From NCBI GenBank assembly GCA_020633205.1, contig JACKEB010000013.1, positions 682,001 through 746,000 on the forward strand: 64,000 nt of DNA, in the 5' to 3' direction. Every line of letters begins with the position of its first letter. Within the stretch, counting starts at the first letter, position 1. The notes under the pieces are model-generated. The model did no database searches and was not told where the DNA came from. It was given only the letters and a program-made list of their open reading frames with translations. The position numbers and the translations under genes were made by a program. This stretch comes from Polyangiaceae bacterium (GTDB lineage Bacteria > Myxococcota_A > Polyangia > Polyangiales > Polyangiaceae). This document shows positions 1 through 9,042 of the stretch, one piece after another.

Positions 1-180
1 GAGCGCACCGCGCTGGACGCGCAAGGTCCTCGTGAGTCGATGCACCTGATCTCCAAGGGCTCCGTTGGCAGCCTGAGTGTGCTGGGCTTCGCGGGTGGTG
101 ACACCCACGCCCACTGCGACCACCTCTACGCGATCAACGACACGCTGTTCACCCAGCTGGAGCGTCGCTGGGCCAACTGA
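1..180 (+). CDS. C-terminal end of an unrecognised protein (partial)
   Basis: Reading frame 1 is open from the first base to a TGA at 178-180 and encodes 59 residues. The fragment ends in a polar helix-like tail finishing RRWAN. It contains the His/Asp-rich stretch GGDTHAHCDHLYAIND, which could bind metal, but it is too short for a family call. A strong GC hairpin with a T-run follows directly, as expected at the end of a transcription unit, and this supports the frame. The start lies outside the window. Confidence 0.6.
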   Translation, partial: ERTALDAQGPRESMHLISKGSVGSLSVLGFAGGDTHAHCDHLYAINDTLFTQLERRWAN

Positions 181-202
181 GTCTCGGCGCGCTAGCACCC
201 CT

Positions 203-243
203 AAGCCCCGCGTGAGGATCCCCCTCCTCGCGCGGGGCTTTTT
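203..243 (+). terminator. Rho-independent terminator
   Basis: A 10-bp perfect inverted repeat, AAGCCCCGCG at 203-212 and CGCGGGGCTT at 231-240, is followed by further Ts. It lies between the plus-strand gene ending at 180 and the minus-strand gene ending at 253. The A/T ends on both arms mean it could terminate both convergent transcripts. Confidence 0.85.
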
Positions 244-252
244 CGTTGGCGT

Positions 253-1344
253 TCAGGCTGGAGAGCCGAGCACCAGCGACATTGGGCCGGCGGTGGCTTC
301 GATCGCATCCAAGCGGAAGTTCGCGCCGCGCAGCAGCGCCGCGTATTCATCCTCCGTGCGCTCTCTGCCGCCGCCGTGGACGACCATTTCCAGGTCGAGC
401 AGCTTGGCGAAGTGAGGCTTTCCGGGGCCGGGTACCACCGTTTCGCACAGCATCAGCCGCGCTTGCTTGGTACCCATTGCCTTGCGGATGCACTTGAGGA
501 TCTGCGTCGCTTGCTCGTCTTGCCAGTCGTGAATCACCGACTTCGAGACGTACAGATCTGCGCCTGCGGGAACGGCTTCGAAGAAGGAACCGCCCACTGC
601 TTCAACGCGGCTCCTCACCCCCAAACCCTCCAGCAGCTCTGGAGCGCCTGCGACGACTTGCGGCAAATCGAGGAGCGTGCCTCGAGCCTTTGGCGCTGAC
701 TTCAACAGTGCCCCAAGCAGCCTGCCATGGCCGCCCCCAACGTCGGTGATGTGCTGGTACTGAGTGAAGTCATGAGCCGCGACCACGGCCTCGCACGCGA
801 CGTTGCTCACGGCGGTCATCGCACGATTGAAGGATTCCATCACCTCGGGGTTGCCGGTGAGCCAGTCGAATGGCTGCTTGCCATGGCGTAGCTCCACAGC
901 CGTTTTTCCCGTACGGATACAATCAGCCAGCAGCGGCCAGTTCTGCGTACCATGGCGCCCCATGAAGATGATGAAGTCGACGAAGGATGCCTCCGGCGAC
1001 TTGCACATGGCCTGACCGAGTGACGTCAAACTGAAACGTTTGTTCGAGTGTTCGGTGACCAGACCCAGCTGCGATGCGGCGCGCAGCGTGCGGTACAACA
1101 TGTCGGAGTTCACTGATAGCTGCTCGGCGATCTGGTCAGCTGCAGCAGGCTCCGGCCCGGCGTCGCGGATTGCGTCGCACACGGAGAGCTCGGCCAGCGC
1201 GAAAGCGATATGAAAGCCCCACAGGTCGCCAATGAAATCGAGCAGTGCGATCCCTGGGGGCACCATCTTGCGCTTGAGTGTGGACAGCCCAGACCGGGCG
1301 CGCTCGGACAGCGCCACGAGTTGCGGCGGCGGCATCGGACTCAT
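253..1344 (-). CDS. SAM-dependent O-methyltransferase (Methyltransf_2 family)
   Basis: The protein (363 aa) is a class I SAM methyltransferase of the plant COMT / hydroxyindole O-methyltransferase type, which methylates hydroxyl groups of small aromatic or polyketide-like substrates. Visible: an N-terminal winged-helix dimerisation region (LWGFHIAFALAELSVCDAI), the glycine-rich SAM loop DVGGGHGRLLGALL, and the catalytic-base segment SVIHDWQDEQA, whose His matches the family's general base. The frame is open to 1497, but the ATG at 1344 has a GGGAGGGA ribosome site about 8 nt upstream and the residues before it look non-native, so this start is preferred. It is a single gene converging on the previous one. 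The natural substrate cannot be read from sequence; a role in a secondary metabolite is possible. Confidence 0.88.
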   Translation of the reverse strand: MSPMPPPQLVALSERARSGLSTLKRKMVPPGIALLDFIGDLWGFHIAFALAELSVCDAIRDAGPEPAAADQIAEQLSVNSDMLYRTLRAASQLGLVTEHSNKRFSLTSLGQAMCKSPEASFVDFIIFMGRHGTQNWPLLADCIRTGKTAVELRHGKQPFDWLTGNPEVMESFNRAMTAVSNVACEAVVAAHDFTQYQHITDVGGGHGRLLGALLKSAPKARGTLLDLPQVVAGAPELLEGLGVRSRVEAVGGSFFEAVPAGADLYVSKSVIHDWQDEQATQILKCIRKAMGTKQARLMLCETVVPGPGKPHFAKLLDLEMVVHGGGRERTEDEYAALLRGANFRLDAIEATAGPMSLVLGSPA

Positions 1345-1802
1345 GGTTGGTTCCCTCCCTCTGAAGAACAGCGGCGCCGAACGGCAGCGCTCAGAACCGT
1401 CCAGCATACTCGAAACGCGCCACGCCGAATCATCGACGAAGCTTCGCTGTGCTCCGCGCCCTGGCTCTGCGCCCGCAGGAGTAGCACCTGATGCCACCTC
1501 CGCCTTCGTCCGGGTCAGTACCGTCCGGGTCAGGTGTCATCCAGCTCAGGTGTCGTCTAGACCACTTGGACGTGCCAGGTCGTCCTAAGGAATTGTTGCC
1601 TCAGCGGCGCGGATTTTTGGGGGGAGGAGCGACGTTCCGGCCGTGGGCCGGCCAGCTGGCGGCAATTTCTCCGCGCCACGTCCAGGCTAGTGTCGCTCTA
1701 CTAGCGGGCCTGGAGTACGCTGGAATGGGTTGTCGTTGGCGCTGACGTGAGACGTCCACCGGGTCATCCGGGACAAGGGCCAACGAAATCGAGCGAAGCA
1801 CC
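1345..1802. other. Intergenic region with short direct repeats
   Basis: No convincing gene lies in these 458 bases between the divergent methyltransferase and kinase genes. It must hold both promoters, though no clear -35/-10 pair is visible. The only structure is a set of direct repeats at 1507-1554, annotated separately. Confidence 0.5.
1507..1554. repeat. Short direct repeats, about 15-bp period
   Basis: CGTCCGGGTCAG occurs at 1507-1518 and again at 1522-1533. TCAGGTGTC then recurs about 15 bp later (1531-1539, 1546-1554). Spacing of about 15 bp is not a full helical multiple, so a cooperative operator is only one reading. Confidence 0.5.
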
Positions 1803-4331
1803 GTGCCGTCCAAGAGCCCCTCAGACAAGACCTCCGGCGAGAAGCCGACCGTCGTGGACGGGTCCAGTAACCCGAAGGCATCGGAAGGGCCTCTGTCGTC
1901 ACCGCTCTCGGCGCCGCAATCGTCCAAGCGGGGCGCACCTGCGAGCGCTCAGCCTGCCGCCGCGTACCAGAACTTCGATTCGTACGACAGCGAGGAAGTC
2001 GAGATGCTCGACGAGCTCCTCGGCGCGACCCTACACGACACCTACCGCTTGGTCGGGTTGCTCGGTGAAGGCGGCATGAGCCGCGTCTACGAAGGCCAGC
2101 ATACGCGCATCGAAGGCAAGCGCTACGCCATCAAGGTTCTCCGTGCGGATATGGTCAGCCACGGCGAGGTGGCTCGACGTTTTCGCCGAGAGGCCAAGGC
2201 GGTGGCCAGTGTCAGCCACCCGAACGTGCTTGACATCTACGACATCGGGGAGACTCCCGATGGGCGACCGTACTTGGTCACTGAGTTCCTCACCGGCGAG
2301 AGCCTGGGGGACCGCCTTGATCGAGAGCGCGTGTTGTCCGTGTCCATGGCAGCCCACGTGGTGCGCTCCGTGTGCGCAGGAGTCAGCGCAGCCCACGAAG
2401 TCGGCGTGATTCATCGCGACCTCAAGCCTGACAACGTGTTCCTGGTGGGTGACCCAAACCATCCACAGGTCAAGGTGCTGGACTTCGGGCTGGCGCGGCT
2501 CCGAGACACTGACGACAGCAACCTCACCCGCACCGGGGTAGTGATGGGGACCCCCGGCTATATGTCGCCGGAGCAGGCGCGGGGTGAGCGAGTCGACTTC
2601 CGTACGGATATATATGGGGTGGGGGCGATCCTCTATGCCTCGCTCACGGGGCGGGCGCCTTACGAGCGCGAGACCTTTCAGATGACCGTGCTCGCGGTGA
2701 TGAACGGTGATCCGCTGCGTCCCCGCGCCATCGATCCGAACATCCCGGCGACCCTCGAGGTGATGATCCAGAAGTCGATGGCTCGTGATCCCAACGAGCG
2801 CTACGCGAACCTCGAAGAGTTCAGCATGGCCCTCGAGCGTTTCGACGAGACAGCGCTCAATACAGCCATGACAGCGCTCGCGCCTGCACGCGCCCCGCAG
2901 ATTTCAGAGTTGGCGCTTGCCGAGGAATCGACGGAGGCGGAGTCGGCCCGTGTTCAGCTCACGCTGCTCTCACTGCTCGGCTTGGTGCTGGTAAACGCGA
3001 CCCTGGTCACGGCGGTGATTAGCGCGCTCGAGCTCTTCGTCTTCAAGCGTTCAGCGACCGGGGTCGAGCTTGGTCTGGTGATTGGAGCGATCGTCGGCAC
3101 GACCTTCACGCCTGCCGTGCTGGCCTATGCCCGCGTGCGCAAGAACGTTTGGAACAACAGCGCGCGGGTGATCGAGCTCCTTGGCACTATCCGCGCGGTA
3201 TTGGTCGCTGGCGGCGCCGCGTACGGTTTGGCTGCCATCATCGTGCGCATCCATGACGGTTTGATCTCCATTGGCCAACCCGCCCTCGGGCGCGCGGTGG
3301 CGACGGGGTGGGCTGGCTGGAGCTCGGTGTTCTTCGCCGTGGCGGCGTTGGCTGCTGGCGCAGCGTTCCTGCGACGACTGCTCTTGCGGTCCAAGGCTGG
3401 CCGCGTGCGCAAGTTCTTGGTCGGTCCGCTTCTGGTAATGCTCACCCTGGCGGGCATGGGAGCCGTGCTCCGGCTGGGTTTCCAAAGCGGCAGCAGCGCC
3501 TCCCAGCAGATGCTCGCGGAGCTGCGTCTGCCGACGGCTGCGCCAGGGCCCGCGGTGAGCAGCGTGGTGCCAGCGCCATTGACGAGCGTGGCTGACGCGA
3601 GCGACGCCGGGACGGTCAGCGCCCCGGCTACCTCCAAGACGGCGTCCGCTGCAGAGCTTGGAGCTGCAAAGGCGAAAGGTCTTGCCGGGCTTTTGCCGCT
3701 GCGCCAGCGCTACCCCGAGGATCCAGATGTGTTGCGGCCCCTGGCGGTCGCGTTCGGAGAGGACCCGCGCACCTACAACGACGCGATCGGCGCGCTCAAG
3801 CAGCTCTTCAAGTTGGTGCCCAAGGACGCAACGGATCGTCAGCTGCGTACCCTGGTGATCAAGATTGCGGCCTCTGGCAAGAGCGCGACGGAGCCCGCCC
3901 TGGAGCTCATGAGCAAGGGTATGGGGACCGCTGGCCCAGATATTCTTTATGATCTGTACCTGACCAGCAATCAGCTGCGCCCGCGCATTCAACGTATCCT
4001 CGAGGATAAGGACGTGCGCTCCACGGCTTCCCCCTCGATGTTGATCGCCTACGACCTGCGCAGCACGGAGTCGTGTGCGGCAAAGGTGCCCCTGCTGGAG
4101 CGCGCAAAGAAGGATGGTGACGAGCGCAGCATAGCCACGCTGCAGATGCTTAGCTCTCGCACCAAGAAGGGCTGCGGATACAGAAAAAAGAAGCCTTGCC
4201 CGGCTCCCTGCGGCGCGCAGATCAAGCAATTCGTCGGTACCGTCAGCGAGATCCAGAAGCGCCTAGACGCGGAAGAGAAGGCCGTCGAGAGCGGGGTCGA
4301 TGGGGGTGGGGAAGACGCGAGCGCTGGGTGA
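1803..4331 (+). CDS. Membrane-anchored Ser/Thr protein kinase with about five transmembrane segments
   Basis: An eukaryotic-type (Hanks) kinase of 842 aa starting at GTG 1803. A disordered Ser/Pro-rich leader of about 75 residues precedes the kinase domain (about 80-350). Visible motifs: glycine loop GEGGMSRVYEG near 88, ATP lysine in YAIKVL (K111), catalytic loop HRDLKPDN (H204, D206), DFG in VKVLDFGLARL, and GTPGYMSPEQA. About five hydrophobic segments follow (roughly residues 380-580), then an Ala/Pro/Ser linker and a helical, probably outer C-terminal domain with a Cys cluster ending in an acidic tail (CGYRKKKPCPAPCG). All catalytic residues are present, so it should be active. A sensor role for the C-terminal part is inference. 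It stands alone, with no phosphatase or obvious substrate next to it. Confidence 0.92.
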   Translation: MPSKSPSDKTSGEKPTVVDGSSNPKASEGPLSSPLSAPQSSKRGAPASAQPAAAYQNFDSYDSEEVEMLDELLGATLHDTYRLVGLLGEGGMSRVYEGQHTRIEGKRYAIKVLRADMVSHGEVARRFRREAKAVASVSHPNVLDIYDIGETPDGRPYLVTEFLTGESLGDRLDRERVLSVSMAAHVVRSVCAGVSAAHEVGVIHRDLKPDNVFLVGDPNHPQVKVLDFGLARLRDTDDSNLTRTGVVMGTPGYMSPEQARGERVDFRTDIYGVGAILYASLTGRAPYERETFQMTVLAVMNGDPLRPRAIDPNIPATLEVMIQKSMARDPNERYANLEEFSMALERFDETALNTAMTALAPARAPQISELALAEESTEAESARVQLTLLSLLGLVLVNATLVTAVISALELFVFKRSATGVELGLVIGAIVGTTFTPAVLAYARVRKNVWNNSARVIELLGTIRAVLVAGGAAYGLAAIIVRIHDGLISIGQPALGRAVATGWAGWSSVFFAVAALAAGAAFLRRLLLRSKAGRVRKFLVGPLLVMLTLAGMGAVLRLGFQSGSSASQQMLAELRLPTAAPGPAVSSVVPAPLTSVADASDAGTVSAPATSKTASAAELGAAKAKGLAGLLPLRQRYPEDPDVLRPLAVAFGEDPRTYNDAIGALKQLFKLVPKDATDRQLRTLVIKIAASGKSATEPALELMSKGMGTAGPDILYDLYLTSNQLRPRIQRILEDKDVRSTASPSMLIAYDLRSTESCAAKVPLLERAKKDGDERSIATLQMLSSRTKKGCGYRKKKPCPAPCGAQIKQFVGTVSEIQKRLDAEEKAVESGVDGGGEDASAG

Positions 4332-4599
4332 CGTTCGGTCACCCACACGGGCGTAAACAGACGTTCACCTTGAATCTCCGCGCTCCCTCACGGATCCCAT
4401 TGAAGCCGGTTGCCCATGTCGTGGTCGCCGTTGCCGTAGGTGTGTTTCCGCGCTGTAACAAGGGCGCCCGATGCGCCTTGGCACACCACCGCAAGCGACG
4501 TGCAGCAGCAGCGGGGGCGGCGGTCCCTCGGGAGTCAGCCTAGGGTCGCTGAGCGGCGCGCCTCCCCCCAAGCTCGGAGAGTCGTGCTAGACTGTCTGG

Positions 4600-5169
4600 G
4601 TGACAGCACCCGCGAAGAAGCGCGCGACGTATCAGGACGTGCTCGACGCGCCACCCAACATGGTGGCTGAAGTGCTGCTCGGGGAGCTTCACCTGAGCCC
4701 GCGTCCGGCGCGGCGCCACGGAAAGGCGGCCTCGACCCTAGGGATGGAGCTTGGCGGCGCCTTCGAGCGCGGACGTGGCGGCCCAGGGGGTTGGGTGATT
4801 TTCGATGAGCCCGAGCTTCACCTTGGGGAAGACATCTTGGTCCCAGATCTCGGCGGCTGGCGCACCGAACGATTCCCGCTGGGGGCTGATGAAGAGGCGT
4901 ACTTCGTGACTCCTCCTGACTGGGTTTGCGAAGTGCTCAGCCCGAGCACGTCTCGCTATGATCGGACGGATAAGCTCACGATCTATGCCCGCGAACGGAT
5001 CCCCTACGTCTGGCTGGTCGATCCGCGGGAGCGCACCTTGGAGTGTTACGTCTTGGAAGGCTCGGCGTGGAAGCTCGTGGGGAGTCATCGAGATTCCGCG
5101 GTTGTCCGAGCCCCGCCGTTTGAAGTCTTCAACCTGGAGCTGGGCGCGTTGTGGCTCCCTGAAGCCTAG
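4600..5169 (+). CDS. Uma2 family (DUF820) PD-(D/E)XK nuclease-like protein
   Basis: The 189-aa product matches the Uma2/DUF820 fold at full length. It has an N-terminal TYQDVLDAPPNMVAEVLLGE segment, the acidic pair in DILVPDLGGW, the core CEVLSPSTSRYDRTDK carrying the E and K of the PD-(D/E)XK site, and the family's WLVDPRERTLECY strand. Uma2 proteins are predicted endonucleases common in Cyanobacteria, Chloroflexi and Myxococcota; no clear biological role is established. The GTG start at 4600 is the only one that keeps the N-terminal family segment. No partner gene of a restriction or toxin system is adjacent. Confidence 0.88.
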   Translation: MTAPAKKRATYQDVLDAPPNMVAEVLLGELHLSPRPARRHGKAASTLGMELGGAFERGRGGPGGWVIFDEPELHLGEDILVPDLGGWRTERFPLGADEEAYFVTPPDWVCEVLSPSTSRYDRTDKLTIYARERIPYVWLVDPRERTLECYVLEGSAWKLVGSHRDSAVVRAPPFEVFNLELGALWLPEA

Positions 5170-5181
5170 GTTGACGGGGCG

Positions 5182-6234
5182 CTACTTTCGGGCCGGCTTG
5201 CAGCGCTTGAGGTCCGCGCGATTCACGAGAAAGAAGAGCTGCTCTTCGCCCTCGGGCCAGATCCAGCTCTGCCAGAGATCGACGAGGACGAAGCTCGGAT
5301 CGGCCGCTGGGCGCTGTTGCTCCGCAAAGCGTGTTCCAGCTCGCAGCAGACCAACCGCTTGAGGTTGACCTGGCACATTCCCTAGGAACAACGGCAGCTC
5401 GTCCTCGCATGCCGTGAACTCGACGTCGCGGGGCACGCGGCCGTAGCCTCGTCCACCGCCGCCCATCCCGCGCAATCCAAAGCCACCCGGAGCTGGGTCG
5501 TCCTGCAGGAAGCTCACGGGGACCCACCCGGTGAGTACCGCGTCCGTGTCGGTCGCCTGAATGCGCGAGTAGCTCCCAGCACGCTCGAGCTCCAGACAGG
5601 CGATAGTCGCGTCTCCCCGGGGCAACGTGAGGCTCACCGGGCCGTCGGGTTTCACGCTCACCGGCGCCGCGCCCACGAGCAGCTTGGGTGCGCCGTCGGC
5701 TGCGATATCCACCTCGTAGCTTGCCTGGTTCAGGCCCAGATCAGCGCATTGTGCCTCGGCCTCGGCCACCAGGTGATTCAACGCGGCGCCGGCCTGGTAG
5801 CGGATGGTTCCGGAGTTTGCGTCATCACTGCGCCACTCGATGGCAGCGCTTGGGGTAGGCGTCAGCACGCCAGCGATCGCAATCCCGCGCCGTAGGTGGA
5901 GCGGATGTTCTTCCGCGTCGTAGGGCGTCCAGAGCACGACGCCGTTCGACTCAAGCGTGAGCCGCGGAGCGCGACCCCCGAGCGCCACGCTCGCGGCGGC
6001 GTCAACCAGCGTTGCTAGCTTGGCGCCCCGGGCGGATAGCCGAAGCGCCACACTCGCGTCCAACGTGCCTTCGCTGACGACGCACGTCTTGGGTTTTGTT
6101 CGCGTTCGCGGAGCCTCAGCGGGAGAGTCCGCGGCGATCGGCATGGGTTGCTTCGCCTCTGGAGGCTGCGGTCGCGACGTGGTGCAGCCCCACGCGAACG
6201 TGCAAACAAGGGTGAAGCTCAAGCGTCGAAGCAT
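5182..6234 (-). CDS. Unrecognised lipoprotein, 350 aa
   Basis: The ATG at 6234 opens a short signal peptide ending at a lipobox-like FAWGC, so the mature protein should be a lipoprotein starting at Cys16. The rest is a Pro/Ala-rich linker followed by mostly beta-type sequence, with a Gly-rich stretch (GLRGMGGGGRGYGRVP) around residues 270-285. The late segment GWVPVSFLQDD and the closing LVNRADLKRC resemble SH3-like surface modules, but this is weak. Convergent with the Uma2 gene and divergent from the next small gene. Function unknown. Confidence 0.75.
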   Translation of the reverse strand: MLRRLSFTLVCTFAWGCTTSRPQPPEAKQPMPIAADSPAEAPRTRTKPKTCVVSEGTLDASVALRLSARGAKLATLVDAAASVALGGRAPRLTLESNGVVLWTPYDAEEHPLHLRRGIAIAGVLTPTPSAAIEWRSDDANSGTIRYQAGAALNHLVAEAEAQCADLGLNQASYEVDIAADGAPKLLVGAAPVSVKPDGPVSLTLPRGDATIACLELERAGSYSRIQATDTDAVLTGWVPVSFLQDDPAPGGFGLRGMGGGGRGYGRVPRDVEFTACEDELPLFLGNVPGQPQAVGLLRAGTRFAEQQRPAADPSFVLVDLWQSWIWPEGEEQLFFLVNRADLKRCKPARK

Positions 6235-6335
6235 GCGGTGTGCGAGACGCTGCCAGCCATGAAGCGTGAGCGCAACTCGCGTGGCGCCAGGCGCGATGTT
6301 GACTCCTGACGGAAACTAACCGAGAGAGCCAAGCA

Positions 6336-6722
6336 GTGAACGACCCCCGCATGCATTCGCTGGTTGATGCGTTCGTCGCCGATCTCCGCGAGATTGTGCG
6401 TCAAGCGACTCTGGAGCAACTCGCGTTGCTGTTGGCTGCGCGCTCGCGCGCGAGTGCCGCACCGCAGGCGCTGCAAGTCGCACCGCTCCGCGAAGCTCGC
6501 CGCGCTGTACGCGCGCCCCGCAAGCGCCAGGTGGTTCCTGTGGCTGCGCCGGAGAGTCGTCCGGGTGCACCTCGCGAGAAGCGAGTTAAAAGCCGCAAGG
6601 AAACGCAGGCCAGCGCGTTGTTCGCTGGAGAGACAGCGCCTCCTGCCGCTCCGCCCGCCGAGCCAGAGACTCATCCCTTCGTCCTGCGCCGCAACGGCGA
6701 GCGCGTTCGGCGCTTGAAGTAG
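6336..6722 (+). CDS. Small basic protein of unknown function, 128 aa
   Basis: A GTG-started frame encodes an N-terminal amphipathic helix (LVDAFVADLREIVRQATLEQ) followed by a long, disordered, Arg/Ala/Pro-rich tail ending in VLRRNGERVRRLK. The strongly basic composition would suit a nucleic-acid-binding or chromatin-like protein, but that is only inference. Frame choice rests on the coherent helix and on codon positions typical of this genome. No strong ribosome site is visible. An overlapping frame from 6364 looks like a shadow. Confidence 0.55.
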   Translation: MNDPRMHSLVDAFVADLREIVRQATLEQLALLLAARSRASAAPQALQVAPLREARRAVRAPRKRQVVPVAAPESRPGAPREKRVKSRKETQASALFAGETAPPAAPPAEPETHPFVLRRNGERVRRLK

Positions 6723-6997
6723 CAGAGCTTCGCTTCTTTCGCTCGATCTCGATACCGCGGGGAAACATTCCCGTGCAACGCTTCGGCACTATTCTGCGTT
6801 CGATAGCTTGTGAGTAGCGCGCTTCGCAGCGCTTGTTGCGGGGAGCACCCGCTACGTTACGGAAGCTGCCTGGCGAGGCGCTCGCCATTGTGCGCAACCC
6901 CTGCGCGCGCGGCGTTTTCAGCAGCGGTCGGACCAAGTCGGCTGATTGACGAGTGGGGGCTCCGAGGATTAGCGAAGAGCCAACAGGAGGACCTTCC

Positions 6998-7972
6998 ATG
7001 TTGGTTAAGCACCCCGCAGATCGTCGCACGCTGCTTTGGACCTTGGTGCTCACGCCAGGGCTCGCAGTGTTGCACTACGTTCGCCCCGACCTCGCTTGGT
7101 GGCTGTTCCCCGCGAGCATGTACTTCGCCGTGAGCTGCGCCGTCATCGCGCACAACCACATGCACCGGCCGACGCTCAAGTCGAAGCTAGGCAATCGCCT
7201 GTTCTCCCACTGGATATCCATTTTCTACGGCTACCCAGTGTTCGCCTGGACGCCGACGCACAACCTGAACCACCACCGCTATCTCAACAAGCACGGTGAC
7301 GCGACCATTACCTGGCGCTTCACCAACAAGCACAACGCCCTCGTGGCGGGCACGTACTTCTTTGTGTCGGCGTACTACCAGGGCTTCTGGATCAAGGACT
7401 ACATTCGCCAGGCGAAGCAGAAGAACCCGGCGCTGTACCGACGCATCCTGACCCAATACACCGTCACGTACGGCGCACATCTGTTGCTAGCCGGTTTGGC
7501 TATCGCACTCTTCGGAGTTGCCGCGGGGATCAAAGTCTACGCGCTCTCCTTGGGGATCCCGGCGTTCTTCGCGCTGTGGACCGTGATGCTGTTCAACTAC
7601 ACCCAGCACGTCCACACCGACCCCTGGTCGGAGCTGAATCACTCGCGGAACTTCACGGGGAAGCTGCTGAACTTCCTGCTCTTTGGAAACGGCTATCACA
7701 CCGTGCACCACAACAAGGCCAACTTGCATTGGGCAGACGCCGCAGCCGCTCACGACTTGATCAAGGACCAAATCGACCCTCGGCTCTGCCACAGAAGCAT
7801 GTGGTGGTTCTTCTTCCAACAGCACGTGCTGGCTTTGTTCGTGCCGAGGCTCGGAACAGTTCAGGTTGGACGGGCTCCGTTCGATTGCCCCGAGGAAGAG
7901 CGTCATGAAGATGCTCCCGATGTGGTGGATCTCAGCCCTGGAGCGGAAGCCGTTGCAGGAGGTTCGATCTGA
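6998..7972 (+). CDS. Membrane fatty-acid desaturase
   Basis: A 324-aa integral membrane di-iron enzyme of the FA_desaturase family, predicted to introduce a double bond into acyl chains at the inner membrane. All three histidine boxes are present: the AHNHMH region, HNLNHHRY, and HTVHHNKANLHW, with hydrophobic pairs between them. The frame is open from 6953, but ATG 6998 sits 8 nt after a perfect AGGAGG site and is preferred. A fatty-acid hydroxylase lies next downstream on the same strand, pointing to a small membrane-lipid tailoring group. Regiospecificity cannot be inferred. Confidence 0.92.
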   Translation: MLVKHPADRRTLLWTLVLTPGLAVLHYVRPDLAWWLFPASMYFAVSCAVIAHNHMHRPTLKSKLGNRLFSHWISIFYGYPVFAWTPTHNLNHHRYLNKHGDATITWRFTNKHNALVAGTYFFVSAYYQGFWIKDYIRQAKQKNPALYRRILTQYTVTYGAHLLLAGLAIALFGVAAGIKVYALSLGIPAFFALWTVMLFNYTQHVHTDPWSELNHSRNFTGKLLNFLLFGNGYHTVHHNKANLHWADAAAAHDLIKDQIDPRLCHRSMWWFFFQQHVLALFVPRLGTVQVGRAPFDCPEEERHEDAPDVVDLSPGAEAVAGGSI

Positions 7973-8142
7973 GCGTGCATCCCGCTGCACTGTCGCCAGG
8001 CGCTGCAGAAAGTAAAAGTTTCGCCTTCTCGCGGCCCTCCGAGCGGTGGGTAACTCAGGGTGCGAAACAGCTTCCGCACCTGGGCTTTGAGTTGCCCAGG
8101 TTCACCCGCTGATTGGCTAGTGGTTCAGACCCCAGGTGACTC

Positions 8143-8967
8143 ATGGCTGTCTTCGATTTCACGGACGAGTTTCAGCGTACAGTTGATCGGTGGGATGGAA
8201 CCATTGGGCCACCCAGCGCAGAGAACCGAAAGCTGAATCGGATCCGAGTCTACAAGAACGGGTTCGTCGAGCACGTGCTCGCGAGTTCTCACCCGCTGCT
8301 GCCCGGAGTGTGGTTTGGCTGGGCAGTCGTTTATGGGGGCTTCCTCACCCTCTCATCAGCTCCCGGGCGCGGCGGCCGTGTTTGGCTCTTTGCAGGCGGC
8401 GTCCTGGGATTCAGCCTGCTCGAGTACCTGCTGCATCGCTTCGCGTTTCACTGGGATCCGGGCGATGATCGGCGCGCCAAGGTGCGGCTCTTCTTGATGC
8501 ATGGGTTGCATCACGAGTTTCCAAACGACAAGCGACGACTGGTGGCTCCGCCGTTGATGAGCTGGCCGATTGCCGCCATCTTGTTCGCTCTGTACTGGCT
8601 GTTGCTTGATAGAAACAGCGCCTTCGTGCTCTTCGGTGGGACCTGCGCCGGCTACCTGGCATACGATTGGATCCACTACTACACCCACCATTTCCGTAGC
8701 CCGAAGACTCGCGTCGGCAAGCTCCTGCGTCGCGCCCACGCCGTGCATCACTTCAAGCTGCCGCTGCTCAACATGGGGATCAGCTCGCCGCTCTGGGACT
8801 GGGTGTTCGGCACGTTCGCCTGGTCGGAGGAGACGATGCGAGCCGCCCTTCGTGAGACGAAAGCCGCCGAGGCAGAGAGCGATGCGGCAGAACGCCGCGA
8901 ACCGGCGCGAGCCGGGGTGGGGCGCTCAGGGGGCCATCGTTCGGCGGAGATCAGCTCCGCCGAGTGA
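8143..8967 (+). CDS. Fatty-acid hydroxylase / sterol desaturase superfamily protein
   Basis: The 274-aa product has four or more hydrophobic segments and the dispersed His motifs of the fatty-acid hydroxylase superfamily: LEYLLHRFAFH, HGLHHEFPND, HYYTHHF and HAVHHF. The pattern is closest to fatty acid 2-hydroxylases (FA2H/Scs7 type), which hydroxylate the alpha carbon of acyl chains used in sphingolipids or ornithine lipids. The C-terminal about 45 residues are charged, Ala/Glu/Arg-rich and probably disordered. ATG 8143 has only a weak ribosome site. About 170 bases after the desaturase, on the same strand. The alternative, a sterol desaturase, cannot be excluded. Confidence 0.88.
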   Translation: MAVFDFTDEFQRTVDRWDGTIGPPSAENRKLNRIRVYKNGFVEHVLASSHPLLPGVWFGWAVVYGGFLTLSSAPGRGGRVWLFAGGVLGFSLLEYLLHRFAFHWDPGDDRRAKVRLFLMHGLHHEFPNDKRRLVAPPLMSWPIAAILFALYWLLLDRNSAFVLFGGTCAGYLAYDWIHYYTHHFRSPKTRVGKLLRRAHAVHHFKLPLLNMGISSPLWDWVFGTFAWSEETMRAALRETKAAEAESDAAERREPARAGVGRSGGHRSAEISSAE

Positions 8968-9042
8968 CCCAGCGCTAGGGAAAAGCACTTGGCGCCGCCA
9001 ATCCACTCCGGCGCGCCGCGAGTGCCCGTGTATGCTGAGTGC

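Noticed and set aside
3051..4229. 392-aa minus-strand frame opposite the kinase
   Set aside because: Arg/Gln/His-rich, no domain; the plus strand codes for a clear kinase.
4600..5169. Uma2 gene as part of a mobile element or toxin system
   Set aside because: No transposase, inverted repeats or antitoxin nearby.
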